The notes beneath the pieces are model-generated. The model had not been told where the DNA came from and made no database searches. It saw only the letters and a program-made list of their open reading frames with translations. Positions 27,308 through 35,830 of a stretch of DNA of 37,712 nt are shown here, piece by piece. Source of the DNA: an uncultured Coriobacteriaceae bacterium (GTDB taxonomy: Bacteria > Actinomycetota > Coriobacteriia > Coriobacteriales > Eggerthellaceae). The position numbers and the translations under genes are program-made. Positions within the stretch are counted from its first letter, which is position 1, and each line of letters opens with the position of its first letter. The stretch lies in NCBI GenBank assembly GCA_902764575.1, contig CACWWI010000012.1, forward strand, positions 1 to 37,712, written 5' to 3'.

Positions 27308-28441
27308 ATGGGCGATCAGAAGAACACGATAGTAGGCATTGACCTGGGCACGACGTACTCGTGCATCGCGGCCATCGACGAGCTGGGCAACCCGGTTGTG
27401 GGCAAGAACCGCAACGGCGGTGCGACCACCCCGTCGGTCGTCCACTTCGTCGTGGGGCGCGATCCCAAGGACTGCGAGGTGGGCGAGGTGGCCAAGGACT
27501 CGGCCGTCACCGAGCCCGATCGCACCGCGCAGCTGTTCAAGCCCCTCATGGGCAAGCGAGGCGTGGTGGCCGCCAACATCGACGGCATCGACATCTCGCC
27601 GCAGGAGGCTTCGGCGTACGTGTTGAAGAAGATCACGGACGACTACCGCGAGCGCTACGACCGTGAGGTCGCGGGCGTGGTCATCACGGTGCCCGCGCAC
27701 TTCGGCCAGCCCGAGCGCGAGGCAACGTGCGAGGCGGGCGAGATGGCGGGCCTGGACGTGCTCGGCATCGTGCAGGAGCCCGTTGCGGCGGCCGTGTACT
27801 ACGGCGTGTGCGAGACCAAGGACGACGGCGCGTTTCTGGTGTACGACCTGGGCGGTGGCACGTTCGACGTCACCGCCGTGGAGGTCGTGCATGCCGACGA
27901 CCGCGACATCGTGGACGTCGTGTGCGCCGAGGGCGACCACGAGCTGGGCGGCCGCCTGTGGGACGACCGCATCATCGCGTACCTCGAGGACGAGTACGCC
28001 GAGCAGAAGGGCGCCTGCGAGTTCAGCCCCTTCTCCAAGCAGGCCCTGCGCAGCGCGGCCGAAGAGGCCAAGCAGCGCCTGAGCGAAACCGACGAGACGG
28101 CGGTCAACCTCATGCTCGACAAGGGGCCGGCGCGCGTCATGCTGTCGCGCGAGACGTTCGACGAGCTCACGAGCGACTTGCTGGCCAACACGATCAACCT
28201 CACCCGCAAGGCGCTCGAGGCCGCGCGGGAAGATGGCTGCGACATCAAGAGCATCCTGCTCGTGGGCGGCTCCACCTGGATGCCCCAGGTGAAGGAGGCG
28301 CTCGCCAAGAACTTCCCCGACCTCGAGCTCAAGCGCACCGACCCCGACGAGGCAGTGGCCAAGGGCGCGGCCATCTGCGCGGCCAAGCACATGATCGACC
28401 GGCTGGGCGCGAAGCGCGAGCGCGGCAAGCACGCGATCTAA
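27308..28441 (+). CDS. Hsp70-like chaperone, ATPase domain (gene split)
   Basis: DnaK-family protein, 377 residues as read. It carries phosphate-1 (VGIDLGTTYSCIAAIDELGN), the segment VVITVPAHFGQPEREATCEA, phosphate-2 (LVYDLGGGTFDVTAVEVV), and the adenosine motif (ILLVGGSTWMPQVKEALAKN), then DPDEAVAKGAAICAAKHMID. A TAA at 28439-28441 stops the frame just where the substrate-binding domain should begin, and that domain follows in another frame. Sequence is divergent from housekeeping DnaK (no standard linker DVLLLDVTP), so this is a specialised paralogue. ATG 27308 follows GGGAGC, 10 bp after the GrpE-like stop. The true gene probably runs to 28856. Confidence 0.88.
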   Translation: MGDQKNTIVGIDLGTTYSCIAAIDELGNPVVGKNRNGGATTPSVVHFVVGRDPKDCEVGEVAKDSAVTEPDRTAQLFKPLMGKRGVVAANIDGIDISPQEASAYVLKKITDDYRERYDREVAGVVITVPAHFGQPEREATCEAGEMAGLDVLGIVQEPVAAAVYYGVCETKDDGAFLVYDLGGGTFDVTAVEVVHADDRDIVDVVCAEGDHELGGRLWDDRIIAYLEDEYAEQKGACEFSPFSKQALRSAAEEAKQRLSETDETAVNLMLDKGPARVMLSRETFDELTSDLLANTINLTRKALEAAREDGCDIKSILLVGGSTWMPQVKEALAKNFPDLELKRTDPDEAVAKGAAICAAKHMIDRLGAKRERGKHAI

Positions 28442-28856
28442 AGCCCGGTACAAGGACGGCGTCGAGCGCATCTCGAACCTCATCCTGAAGAACTGCAAGA
28501 TAGACAAGGAGACGGGCATCGTGTCGGAGGACAAGACCTTCCGCACGCTCGAGGCCTATCCGCAGCAGGTCGAGGTGGAGCTTGAGGTGTACGAGAACGA
28601 CGAGGAGGCACCGAGCGCGCGGCTGAACGATGGCCGCATGGTTGTGTCGCAGACGTTCGACCTGAAGGAGCTGCGCCTTCCCGAGCGCGCTCCCATCGTG
28701 GTCACGTTCGTGCTCGACGAAGAGGGGTTGCTGACCGTCCAGGCGACCGAGCCCGAATCGGGCCGGTCGATCGATTTCGAGAAGAAGGTTCTGGGGCTGT
28801 CTCCGCAGGAGGTCGCACAGGCGAAGGCGAGGGTGACGGGCATTGCCGCAGAATAG
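28442..28856 (+). pseudogene. Substrate-binding domain remnant of the Hsp70-like gene
   Basis: Directly after the TAA, the frame starting at 28443 reads ARYKDGVERISNLILKNCKI, then TFRTLEAYPQQVEVELEVYE and PIVVTFVLDEEGLLTVQATE, up to TAG at 28856. This matches the beta-sandwich part of Hsp70 (ISNLILKN resembles the TLIERN region, VEVELEVYEN the VxIxVxQGE region, and DEEGLLTVQA the DANGILTVSA region). It is short of the helical lid. Restoring the frame needs one extra base lost or two gained near 28436-28441, for example by restoring a TC pair in ATCTAAA. If translated alone it could start at GTG 28521, but no good ribosome site is evident. Confidence 0.75.
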
Positions 28857-30201
28857 CGTACAAGGTGCAGGAAGTCTGTACGGACGCCTGGTGTCCACCA
28901 GGCCGCAAGGTGCGTCCAAGTTCCGCTCCATGCGGGCGGACCTCGGCATGTTCGATGCAGCCGACCTCTACGAGTACGCATGCCCCGAAGGCTCCCAGAA
29001 CCCGCAGCTGGCATCGGGCGAGCAGCTCATCGAGCGTGCCGAGCAGCGCGTGCGCGACTGGATGCGCAACACGTCGGAGCGCAGCGCGGCCGAGCGGCTC
29101 TGCTCGCGGGCACGCGAGGTGTTCGGCGACGAGGCCGAACGGCGGCGCTACGACGAGTATCTGCAATGGCGCGACCTCAAGACGGTGTTCGACGACCTGG
29201 GCAACCGCTTGGACCCCGCCATCTCGTCGTGCACCGACGAGGACGTGGCGCCCGAGATCATGCGCCTGCGCGAATTGCTCGGGAGCCGTTCGCAGGCCGA
29301 GGCGCTCATGGAGAGCTACCTGGCGAGCCGCGGCATCGCGTTTGTGGACAGCCACGACCTGCAGGTGAGCACGGCCAACGGCCGCGCCCAGGTGCGCGAG
29401 GAGCTCGCGGCCTCCAACCTGCTGCCCGATTCGGCCTTCGAGCCGTCCACGCCGGCTCCTCCCACGGCGCCGATCGTCATACAGGACACAGGCGACCAGG
29501 CGGGCGTCGTCCGCCGGTGCGTGTGCGGCAACCTCAACGAGGCTGGTCAGAACTTCTGCCAGGCATGCGGCAGGCCGCTCTCGGCGGATGGGCAGCCGGT
29601 GGGAGGCGCCCCGCAACCGAGCGGCGCCGCCACCCGCTGGGTGGCGCCGGCGCAGGCCACGCGGCCGGTCGAGACCCCGGCGGCAGGCAGGCGAACGTTC
29701 CCGGTCGCTGCGGTGATCGTGGCCGTGGTCATCATTGTGGCCATAGGCGGGGGCTTGGCGTTCTTCTTCATGAGCGGCATGTCCGAAAGCGTGCTGGGAG
29801 GAGGCTCGAGCGCGTCCGCGTCGTCCGAGCTGTCCAAGAACACGAAGCGCATCCAGTCGGGCAGCGTGAAGGAGGTCGAGTGCTCCGGCAAGACGGTCAT
29901 CACGCCGTACGACGTGGACGAGGAGCCGGTCGATAGCTACTCCGTCGACCTCAACCGCAAGCAGGACGGCGTGTCCATCGACAACACGCTGCTGGTGCGC
30001 AAGGCGGGCGGCGGGGCCGCGAGCTTCACCATCTCGCAGTTCAACGACCCGAACGGCAAGACGCTCGAGAACGTTCCCGACGGAACGTACGAGGTGGTCA
30101 TGAAGAGCGAGGACGGCAAGACCGTGTGCACGTTCATCGCCGACTACAAGGAATCGAACAAGGATGCGGCTGCCGCGGTAGAAGTGGTGGCGACCAAGTA
30201 A
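28843..30201 (+). CDS. Membrane protein with J-domain-like N-terminus and zinc ribbon
   Basis: A 452-residue protein. Residues 35-110 look like a degenerate J domain: a first helix (DAADLYEYACPEG), a long basic helix (EQLIERAEQRVRDWMRN) and a third helix ending REVFGDEAERRRYDEYL, which is how J domains end, but there is no HPD tripeptide. A zinc ribbon follows (Cys226, Cys228, Cys239, Cys242), then a single membrane helix (residues 286-310) and an exported domain with beta structure (TVITPYDVDEEPVDSYSVDL, later FTISQFNDPNGKTLENVPDG). The start is taken as TTG 28843, overlapping the previous frame by 14 bp; ATG 28930 is the alternative. Position after Hsp70 supports a co-chaperone role, which is inference. 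Confidence 0.8.
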   Translation: MPQNSVQGAGSLYGRLVSTRPQGASKFRSMRADLGMFDAADLYEYACPEGSQNPQLASGEQLIERAEQRVRDWMRNTSERSAAERLCSRAREVFGDEAERRRYDEYLQWRDLKTVFDDLGNRLDPAISSCTDEDVAPEIMRLRELLGSRSQAEALMESYLASRGIAFVDSHDLQVSTANGRAQVREELAASNLLPDSAFEPSTPAPPTAPIVIQDTGDQAGVVRRCVCGNLNEAGQNFCQACGRPLSADGQPVGGAPQPSGAATRWVAPAQATRPVETPAAGRRTFPVAAVIVAVVIIVAIGGGLAFFFMSGMSESVLGGGSSASASSELSKNTKRIQSGSVKEVECSGKTVITPYDVDEEPVDSYSVDLNRKQDGVSIDNTLLVRKAGGGAASFTISQFNDPNGKTLENVPDGTYEVVMKSEDGKTVCTFIADYKESNKDAAAAVEVVATK

Positions 30202-30254
30202 CGGCGGCGACGGCGCGGTTTCCGTCGCAGCTGGGCACGGATGAGAGGTGCGGT

Positions 30255-32423
30255 ATGTTTTGCACGAAATGCGGGGCACGAATCGAAGAGGACGCGCGGT
30301 TCTGCGTGCAATGCGGTGCGGAGGTGAAGGTGCCTGACGCTCCCGAGTCCGTTCCCGAGGACCCCGCCCCGGCGGTCACGGGGCTCGCGGTTGACGACGA
30401 GGACGACCAGGCGGCTGCCGAGCCCGCGCCCACGGCCACGGGGCTGGCGACTGACGAGGAGCTTCCCGAGGGTGCCGTCGCAGATGCCGAGGAGGCCGAG
30501 CTCCCCGTCGAAGAGGAAGCCGCTGACCAGCTGGTGGAGACTTCCGGCATCGACGTGATCGTCTCCGACGGGGCGGCCGGTGCGGGTGCGGCAGCGGCCG
30601 AGACCGTCCCGCTGCAAGCGCTCGACGGCGGCCAGGGCCAGGCGGCCCCCGTGCCGCAGGCCGCGCCGATGGCCCAGCCCGCGGTGCCGCAGAACGCGCA
30701 AGGGGCGTACGGCGCTGCGGCCCCGGCGCCGCGAGGGAGCGGCAAGGGCGCGAAGATCGCCGCGGTCATCATCTCGATAGTCGCCGTGCTCGCGGTCGTC
30801 GCGGTCGTCATGGTCGTGCTCGGCATCGGGCCCTTCGGCGCCCGCGAAAAGGCCCAGGGCGAGGAGCTCACCGAGTGCACGCTCGTAACGCGCATCTACC
30901 CCGAGGACGCGGACGGCAAGCGACTCGACAACTACACGGTAACCGTGATCGACCGCCTGACCGGCGCGACCGTGGCCGTTACCGACATCACCGACGAGAG
31001 CGGCTTCACGTTCGGCGATGTCACGACATCCGAAGGCGGTCAGCTCCCCGACGGCAACTACAACGTCGTCATCACGAACAACAACACGGGCGAGAAGCAA
31101 CCCTACGGCGGTTTCGACGTCAAGGAGAACAACGACAAGGCTCCTGCGGAGGTCACGGTGCCGCCCAAGGAGAGCACCGAGCCGGCTCCCTCGGAGCCCG
31201 CGCCCTCGCCTTCGAGCGCGTCCTCCGAGCCTGCTGATCCCGGCGCCGGCCTCGGAGCGCAGTCGTCTTCTGGTTCCGACGAGCAGAAGAAGGCTATGTA
31301 CCAGGAGTACCTCGACCAGCTCAACGAGCATGAGAAGAAGTACGGCGAGGGCAAGGCGAGCCCCATCGACGGCGGCGGCAATGCGCTGCAGCTCGACGGG
31401 CTCTGTTTCGCCAAGCTGGTGGACTTGGACGGCGACGGCGCCGACGAGCTCGTCCTGATGTACTACGACAAGGCGAAGGCAGACAGCGCGAATTACAGCG
31501 GCCACATGAACGGCGCCGAGTACTACACCTACGAGGTGTGGGCGTACGCGAACAACAAGGCCACGTGCGTGCATACGGGTTCTGCAACGCCTTATGGCAA
31601 CGGCGGGTTCTGCAACTTCCCGTTCTACACGAGCGGCAACGAAACGTACTTCATCGATGTGACCTCGACGGTCGCGGGGTGGTCCATCGTTCAGACCCAG
31701 CAGGACTTCCACTTCCAATCCGGCGAGATGAAGCCCGGGAAGCTGTGCGCAGTGTCCGTTTCGCGCCAGAATCCCAACGACAAGGCGTACGAGGTGGACG
31801 GCAAAGAGGCTACGGAGGCGGAGTACAACGCCGAGCTGGAGAAGATGAAGGCAAACGCCACCACGGAAACGTACAACATGAACAGGCCCGGCAGCCCGGG
31901 CCCCAGCTCGAGCGACAAGAACAAGGAAGTGAGCGTCGAAGATACGCTCGCAACCGTGAGCAGCACCAAGGCGCAGCTCGAGAAGGAGACCAAGGGCGAT
32001 AGCGCGAGCAGCGCGTCGGCATCCGCCAGCTCCCAGGCGGTAGACAAGGCGGCCCTGCACGTGGAAAACGATTTCTACGCGTTCGACCTTCCCGTCGAGC
32101 TCGCGGGGCATGTGCGCATCGCGTACCCGAACGCCACCGACGTGCAGATCTACGGGACCGACCTCAAGGAGAGCAAGGACTATCCCATCCTCGAGCTGAA
32201 GATGATGAACGCGTCGAAGCTCGCTGAAGGGCAGGATGCCTTCTACACCGCAATCGGCAACAACGGGCGCCCGGCCCAGACAATCGTGTACGCCACTCGC
32301 GAGGAAACGAGCATCGCCGGGTCGTCGAACTCCGACAAGGACGAGTGGGCGAGGCTCCACAAGCTCTGCGTGGCCGCCACGTCAGGCATGGAGTTCAAGG
32401 TCGTCGACAACACCGGGAGGTAG
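30255..32423 (+). CDS. Zinc-ribbon membrane protein with large exported domain
   Basis: 722 residues. The N-terminal zinc ribbon (Cys3, Cys6, Cys17, Cys20 in MFCTKCGARIEEDARFCVQC) is nearly the same as that of the GrpE-like gene. A long acidic, Pro/Ala-rich cytoplasmic linker leads to one membrane helix (about 168-191). Outside are a short beta domain (residues 200-290, VTRIYPEDADGKRLDNYTVT), a Ser/Pro linker, and a domain with a calcium-site-like loop DLDGDGADELVLMYYD near residue 390. A further Ser-rich linker leads to a last beta domain from about 600. ATG 30255 follows GAGAGG. It is 53 bp after the J-like gene and closes the apparent operon. I do not know its function; a surface sensor is a guess. 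Confidence 0.85.
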   Translation: MFCTKCGARIEEDARFCVQCGAEVKVPDAPESVPEDPAPAVTGLAVDDEDDQAAAEPAPTATGLATDEELPEGAVADAEEAELPVEEEAADQLVETSGIDVIVSDGAAGAGAAAAETVPLQALDGGQGQAAPVPQAAPMAQPAVPQNAQGAYGAAAPAPRGSGKGAKIAAVIISIVAVLAVVAVVMVVLGIGPFGAREKAQGEELTECTLVTRIYPEDADGKRLDNYTVTVIDRLTGATVAVTDITDESGFTFGDVTTSEGGQLPDGNYNVVITNNNTGEKQPYGGFDVKENNDKAPAEVTVPPKESTEPAPSEPAPSPSSASSEPADPGAGLGAQSSSGSDEQKKAMYQEYLDQLNEHEKKYGEGKASPIDGGGNALQLDGLCFAKLVDLDGDGADELVLMYYDKAKADSANYSGHMNGAEYYTYEVWAYANNKATCVHTGSATPYGNGGFCNFPFYTSGNETYFIDVTSTVAGWSIVQTQQDFHFQSGEMKPGKLCAVSVSRQNPNDKAYEVDGKEATEAEYNAELEKMKANATTETYNMNRPGSPGPSSSDKNKEVSVEDTLATVSSTKAQLEKETKGDSASSASASASSQAVDKAALHVENDFYAFDLPVELAGHVRIAYPNATDVQIYGTDLKESKDYPILELKMMNASKLAEGQDAFYTAIGNNGRPAQTIVYATREETSIAGSSNSDKDEWARLHKLCVAATSGMEFKVVDNTGR

Positions 32424-32470
32424 CCGGCGGGAACAGCGGGCGAGCGCGCTGTGTGTGGTTTTGGTTCGCG

Positions 32471-32503
32471 GGGGCCGTTGCCTGTGCAACGGCCCCGCCG
32501 TTT
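32471..32503 (+). terminator. Terminator hairpin after the zinc-ribbon operon
   Basis: Perfect 11-bp stem GGGGCCGTTGC (32471-32481) with GCAACGGCCCC (32486-32496), 4-nt loop, then GCCGTTT. The T-run is short. Confidence 0.65.
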
Positions 32504-32540
32504 CGCGTATACTGCCTCCTGCAGTTGTTCGAGTGCTTTG

Positions 32541-32632
32541 GAAGGACTAGGACGGCGCCAAGTTCCGAACCTGGTCAGGTCCGGGAGGAAGCAGCCATAA
32601 GGGACCGCTGACGAGCGTCCTAGTCTTTCCAG
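32541..32632 (+). ncRNA. ffs: Signal recognition particle RNA, small bacterial type
   Basis: The RNA core of the SRP, which with Ffh targets nascent membrane proteins. The conserved apical loop is present: GTTCCGAACCTGGTCAGGTC followed by CGGGAGGAAGCAGCCATAAG. The ends pair as a long stem (GAAGGACTAGGACG at 32541 with CGTCCTAGTCTTTCC ending at 32631). Size of about 92 nt fits the 4.5S class without an Alu domain. Ends are approximate by a few bases. A TATACT at 32508-32513 is a fair -10 element. The DedA gene starts 40 bp downstream. Confidence 0.95.
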
Positions 32633-32671
32633 GGCACTTTTGTATGATGCGGGACGGAGAGCCCCACCTCG

Positions 32672-33349
32672 ATGGACTTCATCAATTTCATCATCAGCTT
32701 CCTCAAGGACCCCCGCCCGTGGATCGCGACGTGGATCGTGACGCTCGGGCCCGTGGCGGTGTACTGCCCGCTGTTCCTGGTCGTGTTCATCGAGACGGGC
32801 GTGGTGTTCTTCCCGTTCTTGCCCGGCGACTCGCTGCTGTTCGCGTGTGGCGTGTTCTCGCATCCGGGCATGTACGGCGACCTGGGCGTCGAGAACGGGC
32901 TCAGCCTGATTCCCACCCTGCTCGTGTTCTACGCGGCCGCTATCCTGGGCAACACCTCGAACTACTGGATCGCACGTTTCTTCGGCAAGCGCATCATCGA
33001 TTCGGGCAAGGTGAAGGCGCTCACGCCCGAGCGCATGGCCAAGCTCGATGAGTTCTTCGAGAAGTATGGTGGGCTGACCATCGTCATCACGCGCTTCATG
33101 CCGTTCTTCCGCACGTTCGCCCCGTTCATCGCCGGCACCGGCCACATGAACTTCGCGAAGTTCACGGTGTTCAACGCCATCGGCGGCATCAGCTGGGTGA
33201 GCCTGTTCGTGCTCGTGGGCTACTTCTTCGGCAGCGTGCCGTTCGTGCAGGAGCACTTCAGCACCATTGTGCTCGCCATCATCTTCGTGTCGGTGCTCCC
33301 CGCCATCATTGGCGCCGTCAAAGGCGCTCTGGCAAGCCGCAAGAAGTAG
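32672..33349 (+). CDS. DedA-family membrane protein
   Basis: A 225-residue inner-membrane protein of the DedA/VTT superfamily, members of which move undecaprenyl phosphate or other lipids across the membrane. It has the acidic re-entrant segment FIETGVVFFPFLPGDSLLFA and the arginine motif ITRFMPFFRTFAPFIAGTGH, plus flanking hydrophobic helices (TLLVFYAAAILGNTSNYWIA, VSLFVLVGYFFGSVPF, TIVLAIIFVSVLPAIIGAV) and a basic C-terminus. The start ATG follows GGACGGAGAG. It lies between the SRP RNA and dnaX, 80 bp before the latter. Confidence 0.93.
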   Translation: MDFINFIISFLKDPRPWIATWIVTLGPVAVYCPLFLVVFIETGVVFFPFLPGDSLLFACGVFSHPGMYGDLGVENGLSLIPTLLVFYAAAILGNTSNYWIARFFGKRIIDSGKVKALTPERMAKLDEFFEKYGGLTIVITRFMPFFRTFAPFIAGTGHMNFAKFTVFNAIGGISWVSLFVLVGYFFGSVPFVQEHFSTIVLAIIFVSVLPAIIGAVKGALASRKK

Positions 33350-33429
33350 TAAGATTATCAAAAAAAGAAACCGGCCGCGCTTTTGCAACATTTTGCAGCC
33401 AGATAAGGCCGACAGAAGGACAAACGACC

Positions 33430-35451
33430 ATGTCAGAAGCCCTTTACAGGAAATATCGCCCGCAGGTGTTCGAGGACGTGGTGGGCCAGGAGCCCATCGA
33501 GCGCACGCTGAAGAACGCCATCACGCAGAACAAGGTGTCGCATGCCTACCTGTTCTGCGGCCCGCGCGGCACGGGCAAGACCACTACGGCACGCCTGCTC
33601 GCCAAGGCGCTGCTCTGCCAGAACGGCCCCACGCCCGATCCCGACGGCACGTGCGCGGACTGCCAGCTCATCGCCGAGGGCACCCATCCCGACGTGTACG
33701 AGCTCGACGCCGCCAGCCGGACGGGCGTCGAGAACGTGCGCGAGGAGATCATCGGGCGCGTGTCGTTCGCCCCGACGCGCGGCAACCGCAAGGTCTACAT
33801 CATCGACGAGGTGCACATGCTGTCGATGGCGGCGTTCAACGCGCTGCTGAAGACGCTCGAGGAGCCCCCGTCGCACGTCATCTTCATTCTGTGCACCACC
33901 GACCCGCAGAAGGTGCCCGAGACCATCCACTCCCGCTGCCAGCGCTTCGACTTCCGTCGCATCGCCCCCGAGTCGATGGTGTCGCGTTTGGGCGCCATCT
34001 GCATCGCCGAGGGCGTGGAGTTCGAGGGCGAGGCGCTCGACCTCATCGCGCACCGCGCCGAAGGTGGGCTGCGCAACGCGCTCACCTCGCTTGAGCAGAT
34101 TATCGCGTTCGAGAACGGGCGCGTGACGCTTGCCGGCGCCGAGCGCCTGCTGGGCGCCATCGATTCCAACGACATGGCCGAGATCATGACCTACGTGGGC
34201 AAGCGCGATATCGCCAGCTGCTTCCGCTGGACCGCCGCGTACGTGGAGACGGGCGCTGACTTGGCGCAGTTCGTGCGCGATATGGCCGAGCACGTGCGCA
34301 ACCTGTACGTGATGGCGCTCGTGGGCGACGATGCCGACCTCGACGTGGGCGAGACCGCGCGCCGCGAGCTGGCGGGCGAGCTGCAATGGTTCGGCGCCGA
34401 CCGTTCGAGCCGCCTGCTCGGCGTGCTCGGCGACCTGTCGGCCGAGCTAAAGACCTCGTCGAACCCGCGCCTGGCGTTCGAGATCGCGCTCACGCGCATG
34501 GTTCGCCCCGATTCCGACCTGACGCTCGAGGCCCTGGCCGAACGCATCGAGGCGCTGGAATCGGGTTATTCCGCGGTGGCCCACGTGCTTCCGGGAGAGC
34601 CCGCGCCCGCTCGTGATGTTCAGGCAGCAAATACCGCTCGGGCGACTGACGACGACGAGGTACGCCAACAGTTCAACGACGATGCCTGGACGGCCGGCGA
34701 TGCCGGGGCGGGGCAACCGTCCGGTAGGGGCGCGCTCCGTACGCCCGTCGCCGAAGCCGGCACGCCGCAGCCCGCCGCCGAGCCACGCGAAAGCCAAACC
34801 GCCGCCGCTTCGCCCTTGGCGAACCCCGCCGCGCTCCAACGCGTCTGGCAGGCAGCCATGACGGCGCTCAAGCGGGAGAAGCAAGCGCACGTGGTGCTCT
34901 TCATGAACGCGAAGGCTCGCTACGATGAGGCCACGTCCACGGTGCGCATCGTGTTTCCCGCCGAGAGCGATTTCCTGTTCAAGAACGCGCAGAAGCCCGA
35001 GGTCCAGGACGCGCTCACCGCAGCCTTGCAGCAGGCGGCAGGCGGTCCCGTAGCCTTCGCCTTCGAGAAGGCCGGGGACTCGGCCGAGCCCGCGCCGGCT
35101 GCTTCTGCCCCCGCACCTGCCGTGGTGCCTGAGCCCGAGCCTGCACCTGCGCCTGCGCCCGAGCCCGAGCCCGAGCCCGAGCCGGCCCCTGCTCCCGCGC
35201 CGGAGCCGACGCCCCAAGCCGGGAGCGCGCCTTCATATGACCAGGTGCCCTACGAGGACCTTCCCTACGACTACGTTCCCTACGAGGAGCTCGATGCTCC
35301 TTCGGCCCCTGCCGCCGACCGCACGGCATCTGCGCCGGCGCCCGCGGGCGATGCTCCCAACAGCGCGCCAGCCGCCGATTCGGCCGACATCCAGGCCATC
35401 TTGCAAGCCGGCTTCGGCGACGGCGTCGTCTTCAGCGAAGTGGAAGAGTAA
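33430..35451 (+). CDS. dnaX: DNA polymerase III subunits gamma/tau
   Basis: ATPase core of the clamp loader. The 673-residue product has RKYRPQVFEDVVGQEPIERT, Walker A GPRGTGKTT (residues 44-52), zinc-binding cysteines (LLCQNG and GTCADCQ), the Walker B region (YIIDEVHMLSMAAFNALLKT, then LEEPPSHVIFILCTTDP) and the SRC sensor (HSRCQRFDFRRI). The core ends near residue 370. A Pro/Ala-rich linker, a small folded domain (about 475-545), a Glu-Pro repeat (near 35130-35200) and a tyrosine repeat (VPYEDLPYDYVPYEEL) make up the tau part. No slippery A-run for making a short gamma form was seen. It heads the dnaX-ybaB-recR group. Confidence 0.96.
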   Translation: MSEALYRKYRPQVFEDVVGQEPIERTLKNAITQNKVSHAYLFCGPRGTGKTTTARLLAKALLCQNGPTPDPDGTCADCQLIAEGTHPDVYELDAASRTGVENVREEIIGRVSFAPTRGNRKVYIIDEVHMLSMAAFNALLKTLEEPPSHVIFILCTTDPQKVPETIHSRCQRFDFRRIAPESMVSRLGAICIAEGVEFEGEALDLIAHRAEGGLRNALTSLEQIIAFENGRVTLAGAERLLGAIDSNDMAEIMTYVGKRDIASCFRWTAAYVETGADLAQFVRDMAEHVRNLYVMALVGDDADLDVGETARRELAGELQWFGADRSSRLLGVLGDLSAELKTSSNPRLAFEIALTRMVRPDSDLTLEALAERIEALESGYSAVAHVLPGEPAPARDVQAANTARATDDDEVRQQFNDDAWTAGDAGAGQPSGRGALRTPVAEAGTPQPAAEPRESQTAAASPLANPAALQRVWQAAMTALKREKQAHVVLFMNAKARYDEATSTVRIVFPAESDFLFKNAQKPEVQDALTAALQQAAGGPVAFAFEKAGDSAEPAPAASAPAPAVVPEPEPAPAPAPEPEPEPEPAPAPAPEPTPQAGSAPSYDQVPYEDLPYDYVPYEELDAPSAPAADRTASAPAPAGDAPNSAPAADSADIQAILQAGFGDGVVFSEVEE

Positions 35452-35513
35452 CCCGAACAGGAACCAGTTGCGATAAGATGCTTGGAGCCACGAACCCATA
35501 GGAGGAACCCAGC

Positions 35514-35828
35514 ATGGCCATGGACATGAACCAGATGATGAAGCAAGCGCAGAAGATGCAGCTCGAGCTCGCCCGCGCGCAGGAGGAAATCAAGACCCTG
35601 TCGTTCACGACCACGTCTGGTGGTGGCATGGTGGCGGTAACCGCACTCGGCGACGGCACGATCGAGGGCATCAAGATCGACCCCCAGGTGGTCGACCCCG
35701 ACGATGTCGAGATGCTCGAGGATATGGTGCTCGTTGCCGTGAACGAGGCCCTACGCGGTGTTGCCGAGCAAGGCGAGGCCCGCATCAACGCCGTCACCGG
35801 CGGCATGAACATCCCCGGGCTGTTCTAG
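35514..35828 (+). CDS. YbaB/EbfC nucleoid-associated protein
   Basis: A 104-residue DNA-binding protein that almost always sits between dnaX and recR. Features are MNQMMKQAQKMQLELARAQE, then the strands TTTSGGGMVAVTALGDGTIE and GIKIDPQVVDPDDVEMLEDM, ending in NAVTGGMNIPGLF, all standard for the family. The ATG at 35514 has AGGAGG 8 nt upstream; ATG 35520 is possible. The recR start follows after 2 bp. Confidence 0.96.
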   Translation: MAMDMNQMMKQAQKMQLELARAQEEIKTLSFTTTSGGGMVAVTALGDGTIEGIKIDPQVVDPDDVEMLEDMVLVAVNEALRGVAEQGEARINAVTGGMNIPGLF

Positions 35829-35830
35829 CG

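Noticed and set aside
28436-28445. Programmed +1 frameshift in the Hsp70-like gene, as in prfB
   Set aside because: The site AUC-UAA lacks the CUU-UGA slippery codon and an internal ribosome-binding sequence at the right distance; plain mutation is simpler.
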